From Gammaproteobacteria bacterium (GTDB lineage Bacteria > Pseudomonadota > Gammaproteobacteria > QOAV01), in NCBI GenBank assembly GCA_027067235.1, contig JALXFQ010000466.1, positions 1 through 9,692 on the forward strand: 9,692 nt of DNA, in the 5' to 3' direction. This document shows, in pieces, positions 1 to 3,815 of the stretch. The notes under the pieces were generated by a model. The model was not told the DNA's origin. It worked only from the letters and a program-made list of their open reading frames with translations, and made no database searches. The position numbers were made by a program, and so were the translations under genes. Positions within the stretch are counted from its first letter, which is position 1, and each line of letters starts with the position of its first letter.

Positions 1-1040
1 TCCCCAAAATACCCGCGCGTCTGCCGCCTTTGTCTTCACCGGATTTTTCCATTGAGACCATTCGCGCTCTGGCGCCGCAGGCATTTGCGGTGGCGCTGCT
101 GGGTCTGATCGAGGCGGTTTCCATCAGCCGGGCGGTGGCTTCGAAATCCAACCAGCGCATAGATGCCAACCAGGAATTCATTGGCCAGGGACTGTCCAAC
201 ATCGTCGGCAGTTTCTTTTCCAGCTATGCCGGTTCCGGCTCGTTTACCCGTTCCGGTGTGAACTATGCCGCCGGTGCAGTGACGCCCATGTCAGCCATTT
301 TTGCCGCCATTTTCCTGATGCTCATTGTCTTGCTGATTTCGCCGCTGACGGCCTATTTGCCGGTGGCGGCCATGGCGGGTGTGATTCTGATTGTGGCCTA
401 CAATCTGATCGACTTTCATCAGATCTGGCACATCATCAAGAGCAGCAAATCAGAACTGGGCATCTTGCTGGTGACTTTTTTTGCTACCCTGTTTCTGGAA
501 CTGGAATTCGCCATTTACATGGGCGTGTTGCTGTCTCTGGTCGTTTTTCTGGCGCGCACCTCCACCCCGGATATTGTCACTCTGGCGCCGGATATTGACG
601 ATTTCAAAGGCAAGCGCGTGCTCACCGATATACGCAGCAAGCCGCTGAAACAGTGTCCGGAAATGAAAATCATCCGGGTGGACATGTCGATTTATTTTGG
701 TTCGCTCAACCATATCCAGAACCGCCTCGCCCAGATCGTCGAGATCGAACGCGTCAAGCACATACTCATCATTGGCTCCGGTATCAATTTCATCGACCTG
801 TCGGGCGAGGAAATGCTGCTCACCGAGGCCAAACGTCTGCAGAAAATGGGCGGTGGCCTGTATTTCGCGGAACTCAAGCCCAATGTCTACGACTTTCTCA
901 GCCGCAGTGGCTTCATCGCCGAAATCGGCAACAAGCAGTTCTTCGATCACAAGAGCGACGCCATTCACGCCATCTACGAACGCATCGACAAGGAAGCCTG
1001 CAAGGGCTGCGCCGCGCGGGTGTTTGTGGAATGTCAGTGA
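1..1040 (+). CDS. SulP family anion transporter with C-terminal STAS domain (5'-truncated by window edge)
   Basis: Inner-membrane transporter of the SulP/SLC26 family, which moves sulfate, bicarbonate or related anions; the substrate cannot be read here. The reading frame is open from base 3, before the first TTG at 30, and those codons give IPARLPPLSSPDFS, the usual linker of SulP proteins, so the gene starts upstream of the window. About the first 190 visible residues hold several hydrophobic helices and the family-typical GSGSFTRSGVN segment. A cytoplasmic STAS domain follows (about residues 210-310), with the strand-turn IGSGINFIDLSGEE. The tail carries three cysteines (CKGCAARVFVEC), as seen in many bacterial SulP proteins of this type. 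The gene ends with TGA at 1038-1040. No clear intrinsic terminator follows. The family call is firm; substrate and gene symbol are left open. Confidence 0.93.
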   Translation, partial: PKIPARLPPLSSPDFSIETIRALAPQAFAVALLGLIEAVSISRAVASKSNQRIDANQEFIGQGLSNIVGSFFSSYAGSGSFTRSGVNYAAGAVTPMSAIFAAIFLMLIVLLISPLTAYLPVAAMAGVILIVAYNLIDFHQIWHIIKSSKSELGILLVTFFATLFLELEFAIYMGVLLSLVVFLARTSTPDIVTLAPDIDDFKGKRVLTDIRSKPLKQCPEMKIIRVDMSIYFGSLNHIQNRLAQIVEIERVKHILIIGSGINFIDLSGEEMLLTEAKRLQKMGGGLYFAELKPNVYDFLSRSGFIAEIGNKQFFDHKSDAIHAIYERIDKEACKGCAARVFVECQ

Positions 1041-1132
1041 TAGTGCCGGATTGCTGTTGCCATCAGCGGTTGGCTGACATGTTGGCTCGATAAGGTTTGG
1101 GCATCGGGTGATTGGTTGGGTTTGCTGGTAGA

Positions 1133-1250
1133 TTTGGGCTTTTGACGGGTTTTGTTGCCGCTATCGCGACGGTTATTTTGATGCAGGGGCGCGGCCCCGC
1201 ATCTAAACAACTCCGCGATAGCGGCAACAACCCCGACAAGACCCAAAGCT
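1133..1250. repeat. Long interrupted inverted repeat (hairpin/MITE-like)
   Basis: The arms TTGTTGCCGCTATCGCG (1152-1168) and its exact reverse complement (1214-1230) form a perfect 17-bp stem. Outside it the pairing continues imperfectly: bases 1133-1151 resemble the reverse complement of 1231-1250 (both sides carry TTTGGG, TTG and CGGG in the same order). Inside, GATGC(A)GGGGC / GCCCC-GCATC (1180-1203) forms a nested hairpin. There is no run of T after either arm, so it does not look like an intrinsic terminator of the SulP gene. A miniature inverted-repeat element or a structured intergenic repeat is the more likely reading, but no family is recognised. Confidence 0.7.
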
Positions 1251-1360
1251 TCGCAACATTCCCGCAATAGCGGCTCCAAATAATGCGGCGCGGGCATATC
1301 TGCCAAACTCGCAGTTAACTCATTGTTTACTTTGATATTATGCTGTAACCTCTCAGGTAT

Positions 1361-1425
1361 TTATGCGGCTGCAGCCGCCGCATAACGCCCCCAATCCGCT
1401 CTTATGCAGCCAATTGGCCGCATAA
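1361..1425. repeat. Two tandem TTATGC...GCATAA palindromes, recombinase-site-like
   Basis: Unit 1 has arms TTATGCGGC (1361-1369) and GCCGCATAA (1377-1385) around a 7-base spacer. Unit 2 has TTATGCAGC (1402-1410) and GCCGCATAA (1417-1425), one mismatch, around CAATTG. Both are followed by CG, and the units repeat at a period of 40-41 bases. Two 9-bp inverted arms around a 6-7 base spacer is the general form of a tyrosine-recombinase core site; that reading is inference. They could equally be protein-binding sites or remnants of an element end. Confidence 0.6.
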
Positions 1426-1563
1426 CGTCGGGAAGTGATTTCCTGGAAAAAGCCGTAACGTATTGATATGTGGAAGTTTTATGTAGATTTTCAGGAAAGG
1501 GAAGGGGTTTCACGGCGGATGGGTCGCCGAAATATAGTTAGCCGTATAATTAACAGCACGGGG

Positions 1564-1591
1564 TTGCAATTACCTATTTACACGTTACAAT
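1564..1591 (+). promoter_or_regulatory. Probable sigma-70 promoter of the orphan gene
   Basis: A -35 like TTGCAA (1564-1569) and a -10 like TACAAT (1586-1591) are separated by 16 bases. Transcription would start near 1598, about 26 bases before the ATG at 1624. It is the best promoter match in the gap upstream of this gene. Confidence 0.5.
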
Positions 1592-1609
1592 GTTACATGT
1601 AATTATTGT
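1587..1609. promoter_or_regulatory. Palindromic operator candidate over the -10/+1 region
   Basis: A perfect palindrome TTACATGTAA (1593-1602) is flanked by a second inverted pair, ACAAT (1587-1591) and ATTGT (1605-1609). The nested symmetric site overlaps the -10 box and the expected start point. This is where a repressor would bind, and the downstream protein has an N-terminus that could be a DNA-binding ribbon-helix-helix, so autoregulation is a reasonable guess. Confidence 0.4.
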
Positions 1610-1623
1610 GAAGAGGTGATGAA

Positions 1624-2139
1624 ATGAGCCAAGTAATCAGAATTCCATCAGATGTATACGCACGCTTAGAGCAACACGCAGAGGGCTTTGACACCCCTGC
1701 TAATGTTATAGAGCGGTTGCTAAATCATTATGAAGGCAATTCTCAAGCATCATCGACAAAAAAGCTGGTTCCACGCTCATCAAACGGAAAGGATAAAACT
1801 AAATATCATTTTAATGAACAAATTTATGGAAAAGGAAGGCTAGTATTAGCTGTGGTAGAAAAATACGTTTCCGAGCATCCAGATATAGATATCGAGGATT
1901 TAACATTAGCTTTTCCAAAAAAATTACAAGGCTCAATTGGCGTATTTAATGAACTTGAGTATGTAAAAAATAAATATGCCGGGAAAAATAATAAGAGACA
2001 TTTTTTAAAACCGGATGAAATCATTAAAATAAATGGCAATGAAATTGTGGTTTGTACTGAATGGGGAGCAGGTAATATTGAATATTTTGTTCAGCAAGCA
2101 GAAGCGCTTGGCTACATAATAACACCCACAAACGGCTAA
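1624..2139 (+). CDS. Hypothetical protein, possible N-terminal ribbon-helix-helix DNA-binding segment; integron-cassette-like gene
   Basis: A 171-residue protein that I do not recognise by name. Residues 1-40 (MSQVIRIPSDVYARLEQHAE, then a second helix around NVIERLLNHY) have the strand-helix-helix pattern of RHH DNA-binding domains. Residues 40-60 form a polar, basic linker. Residues 65-170 look like a compact alpha/beta domain with several Gly, Trp and Phe positions (LQGSIGVFNELE, RHFLKPDEII, VCTEWGAGNIEYFV). The ATG has a good ribosome binding site (AGAGGTGA, 1612-1619). The gene is visibly AT-rich with different codon use from its neighbours, indicating transfer. Its stop codon TAA lies inside the first core box of the attC-like site that follows, as is usual for integron cassette genes. 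It stands alone with its own promoter. Regulator or nucleic-acid-binding functions are only inferred. Confidence 0.85.
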   Translation: MSQVIRIPSDVYARLEQHAEGFDTPANVIERLLNHYEGNSQASSTKKLVPRSSNGKDKTKYHFNEQIYGKGRLVLAVVEKYVSEHPDIDIEDLTLAFPKKLQGSIGVFNELEYVKNKYAGKNNKRHFLKPDEIIKINGNEIVVCTEWGAGNIEYFVQQAEALGYIITPTNG

Positions 2140-2254
2140 CATGGCAAATCCACTCGGACAGCCAAAAGCACCGCCTGTTTTGTGTATTCCGCTTCGCTCC
2201 ATTTTACACAAACCAGGCGTCACTTTTGGCTGCCGGTGATTTGCGGCGTTGAAC
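2134..2254 (+). other. Integron attC-like recombination site
   Basis: The 121-base site starts with GGCTAAC (one mismatch to RYYYAAC) and ends with GTTGAAC (2248-2254), a full match to GTTRRRY. Between them the two halves pair in register: GCAAATC 2144-2150 with GATTTGC 2238-2244; CAGCCAAAAG 2159-2168 with CTTTTGGCTG 2223-2232; CGCCTG 2172-2177 with CAGGCG 2214-2219; and TTTGTGTA 2179-2186 with TACACAAA 2205-2212. The terminal loop is 18 bases. Stems are separated by unequal unpaired segments, as in attC hairpins. Length, boxes, overlap with the upstream stop codon and orientation all fit an attC. A terminator is unlikely because no T-run follows. Confidence 0.75.
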
Positions 2255-2328
2255 CTGTAGGAAAACCCTCCCAGCCCAGGCCGGGCGTAAATGCGCCAGC
2301 CAAGCTTATATTCCAGCCGGCTATGTTC

Positions 2329-2334
2329 TATAAT
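2329..2334 (+). promoter_or_regulatory. Possible -10 box for the transposase remnant
   Basis: A perfect TATAAT sits 26 bases ahead of the transposase ATG. The matching -35 at 17 bases (TTATAT, 2306-2311) is weak. A GGAGG ribosome binding site is at 2351-2355. Confidence 0.4.
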
Positions 2335-2360
2335 AATCCGCGTAAAAACGGGAGGTTACG

Positions 2361-2943
2361 ATGCCCCGTTTTGTGCCCTACAGCTACAATCAGACAAAAC
2401 GGATTCCTATTGATTCCCGCGCCCGGATTCAACCCGGCACCTTTCGATTTCACCCTCAGCATGATTCACGACGAGGATATTGATTTAACCGTTTTCCATG
2501 AGAGCACCGCCGACTTCATCCACGACAAAACCACCCATCACTGAATCTGCCCCGCAGGCAAGACACTCTACTTCAAAGGCCGAAATGCAAAAGTAGACGG
2601 ACGCTATGCCACCTGCCACCAGGGAGCCATACGCGACTGCGACCCCTGTCATCTGAGAGAAGAATGCCTCAGAAACGAACACCAGAAAACCAACCGGCAA
2701 GTCTGCTTCGTCAACTACCAAACCGACGAAAACAAAAACACCGCCACAAAGCAAATGATCCAGAAGATCGGCAGCGAAGAAGGCAGAAGAAGATACAGCC
2801 AACGTCTCGGTACGGTGGAACCCCCATTCGGCCACATCCAGCAAATGGGATTACGGCGCTTCAGCCTGCGCACCCGGGGAAAAGTCACCCGCCAATGGCA
2901 GTTGTTCTGTCTGGTTCAAAATCTGAAGAAGGTCTATCATTGA
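2361..2943 (+). pseudogene. IS1182-family transposase remnant (frameshift, in-frame stop, large internal deletion)
   Basis: The start (MPRFVPYSYNQTKRIPID, then PGTF) matches the N-terminus of IS1182-type DDE transposases. An apparent extra base near 2445 shifts the frame; the next frame then continues FTLSMIHDEDIDLTVFHE. Sequence jumps at about 2502 to the C-terminal part, so the central region carrying most of the catalytic core is gone (about 190 residues remain of a family usually near 450-550). A TGA interrupts at 2542-2544. After it come the cysteine-rich ICPAGKTLYF...CDPCHLREEC segment and the terminal SEEGRRRYSQRLGTVEPPFG block, where the Glu before the Phe-Gly is the likely last acidic catalytic residue. 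The frame ends at 2943. It cannot encode an active enzyme. Confidence 0.8.
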
Positions 2944-3143
2944 GCGCAGCGAGCAGAACGAGCGTAGATGTGTGACCAGTGAGGCGGGCTACAGCCAAGA
3001 AAGTGTCACGAAAATGCCTCAATAGCGCAGAAAAGGAAAAACGACGAGAAATGGAGCCAGGCCAGAAACACCCATGAAAACGAAACCGACAATGCTGGCA
3101 AACAGAAAATTTATTCAATGCTGGAGATTCGGTTCTTTTATTC
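2944..3143. other. Non-coding 3' part of the IS remnant
   Basis: The 200 bases between the transposase stop and the right terminal repeat contain no reading frame with recognisable protein features. They are A- and G-rich and probably derive from the IS 3' region. Confidence 0.45.
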
Positions 3144-3200
3144 GGGTTATTCTACAGGCTCGTCAGAAGCAGAAAGGCCACTTGCTTATCGGGCAATAAG

Positions 3201-3217
3201 GGTATAGTTTCTATACC
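3201..3217 (+). promoter_or_regulatory. Perfect palindrome touching the toxin start codon (operator candidate)
   Basis: GGTATAG (3201-3207) and CTATACC (3211-3217) flank TTT, and the ATG of the toxin is the very next base. The left arm contains a -10-like TATAGT (3203-3208), with a possible -35 TTGCTT at 3182-3187 (15-base spacing, short). The site therefore covers promoter and translation start. BrnTA-type operons are known to be repressed by their own antitoxin, so this is the natural operator candidate. No Shine-Dalgarno sequence is visible in front of the toxin. Confidence 0.5.
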
Positions 3218-3481
3218 ATGTATGCGTTTGAGTACGATGAACGAAAAAGCCAGAGCAATCTGAAAAAGCACGGTATTGATTTTGTCGAGGCTCAGGCACT
3301 TTGGAATGATCCGTATCTTGTAGAAATTCCAGCAAGAACCACAGATGAGGTGCGTTTCTTGGTGATCAGAAAAATTCAAGGAAGACATTGGTCAGCGGTT
3401 GTCACGCCTCGGGATGGCAACATCCGAATCATCTCCGTTCGTCGTTCCCGAACAGAAGATGTAGCCATTTATGAAAGCTAA
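3218..3481 (+). CDS. brnT: BrnT family (DUF497) type II toxin
   Basis: An 87-residue protein of the BrnT family, small ribonuclease toxins with a RelE-like fold that inhibit translation until neutralised by the partner antitoxin. The N-terminus FEYDERKSQSNLKKHGIDF is the family signature (FEWD-x-K-x-x-N-x-x-KHG-x-x-F); the C-terminal RIISVRRSR strand is also characteristic. Length is normal for the family. The ATG at 3218 directly follows a perfect palindrome and has no visible ribosome binding site, so translation may be leaderless or weak. The 3' end overlaps the antitoxin start by 11 bases, giving a toxin-first operon as in brnTA. It lies about 60 bases after the IS right end, so without the IS it would lie immediately downstream of the attC-like site, where a cassette gene belongs. 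Confidence 0.92.
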   Translation: MYAFEYDERKSQSNLKKHGIDFVEAQALWNDPYLVEIPARTTDEVRFLVIRKIQGRHWSAVVTPRDGNIRIISVRRSRTEDVAIYES

Positions 3482-3704
3482 GAGCTTCGATGCAAAATTT
3501 GATAAGGGAGAGGATGTAACCAGGGTTCTGGATCTCTCCAAAGCCCGCAGGCCTCTTCAAGAGCAGCGCCGGGTCAATGTGGATTTCCCCACCTGGATGA
3601 TCGAATCCCTAGATCGGGAGGCAGGTCGTTTGGGAGTCACTCGCCAATCCGTAATCAAGGTGTGGCTCGCCGAACGCCTGGAGCAAATTGCTTCTAACAA
3701 GTAG
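3471..3704 (+). CDS. CopG/BrnA-type ribbon-helix-helix antitoxin
   Basis: A 77-residue partner of the BrnT-like toxin. The N-terminal part (KSFDAKFDKGEDVTRVLDLSKARRP) is the flexible acidic/basic segment expected to wrap the toxin. Residues 34-75 (RVNVDFPTWMIESLDREAGRLGVTRQSVIKVWLAERL) form a clear RHH dimerisation and DNA-binding domain: a beta strand, then two helices with the G-V-T-R-Q-S turn. It would bind the palindrome before the toxin and repress the operon, sharing the toxin's transcript; the 11-base overlap (3471-3481) suggests coupled translation. It differs from some BrnA proteins in having the RHH at the C-terminus of a short protein with this SFDAKFDKGEDV lead, a common variant annotated as CopG-family antitoxin. 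Confidence 0.88.
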   Translation: MKAKSFDAKFDKGEDVTRVLDLSKARRPLQEQRRVNVDFPTWMIESLDREAGRLGVTRQSVIKVWLAERLEQIASNK

Positions 3705-3707
3705 TTC

Positions 3708-3790
3708 CAGCGGACCTCAAACACTACGCGGCTTTTTGCGCATGCCTTCGGTATTCTTGTGCAAAAAGCCGCTTTGCGTTTGGGCCGCTG
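3708..3790. repeat. Long imperfect palindrome after the antitoxin (possible degenerate attC)
   Basis: Paired arms: CAGCGG 3708-3713 with CCGCTG 3785-3790; CAAAC 3718-3722 with GTTTG 3778-3782; GCGGCTTTTTGC 3728-3739 with GCAAAAAGCCGC 3761-3772, extended by three more pairs (one a G-T). The loop is 15 bases. It sits four bases after the antitoxin stop and 26 bases before the 3' end of the convergent AsmA gene. The T-runs lie inside the arms, not after them, so it is not a standard terminator in either direction. It has the AAC...GTT symmetry and size of an attC but fails the GTTRRRY and RYYYAAC consensus. Confidence 0.65.
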
Positions 3791-3815
3791 AATATGGGCG
3801 TAAGCCCTGCCGTCG

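Larger units (their letters stand above)
1041..1623. other. Intergenic region rich in palindromes, no convincing gene
   Basis: This 583-base gap follows the SulP gene and precedes the orphan gene at 1624. Its first part (to about 1310) has the GC-rich look of the chromosome and contains a long interrupted inverted repeat. The second part becomes AT-rich and contains two tandem palindromes and the promoter of the next gene. A 90-codon minus-strand reading frame (1306-1034) spans the inverted repeat but has low-complexity, repeat-derived content and I do not call it. The composition change near 1310 is a plausible left border of the accessory island. Confidence 0.6.
2254..3158 (+). mobile_element. 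Decayed IS1182-like insertion sequence with terminal inverted repeats
   Basis: The left end CCTGTAGGAAAACCC (2254-2268) matches the reverse complement of the right end (3144-3158) at 13 of 15 positions, and the transposase remnant lies between them. The element is about 905 bases, clearly shorter than a complete IS1182 relative because the centre of the transposase is missing. No target duplication is obvious: the outer flanks read TTGAA on the left and CTCGTC on the right. The left end abuts the last base of the attC-like site. The exact outer limit of each repeat could be off by one or two bases. Confidence 0.7.

Noticed and set aside
1115..1121. GTTGGGT as an upstream integron core site for cassette 1
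   Set aside because: It fits GTTRRRY, but such a match is expected by chance in a gap of this size, lies 500 bases from the gene and has no paired attC half. No convincing left junction of cassette 1 was found.
1034..1306. Minus-strand 90-codon reading frame across the inverted repeat
   Set aside because: It runs through the palindromic intergenic repeat, has no recognisable domain or good ribosome binding site, and overlaps the SulP 3' end. Repeat-derived open frames of this kind are common.
2182..2544. A 120-codon plus-strand frame starting in the attC loop
   Set aside because: Only its last part has meaning, as the frameshifted N-terminal region of the transposase remnant; the first part reads through the attC hairpin and IS end.
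2485..2844. A 119-codon minus-strand frame within the IS
   Set aside because: It is antisense to the transposase remnant, which matches a known family on the plus strand.
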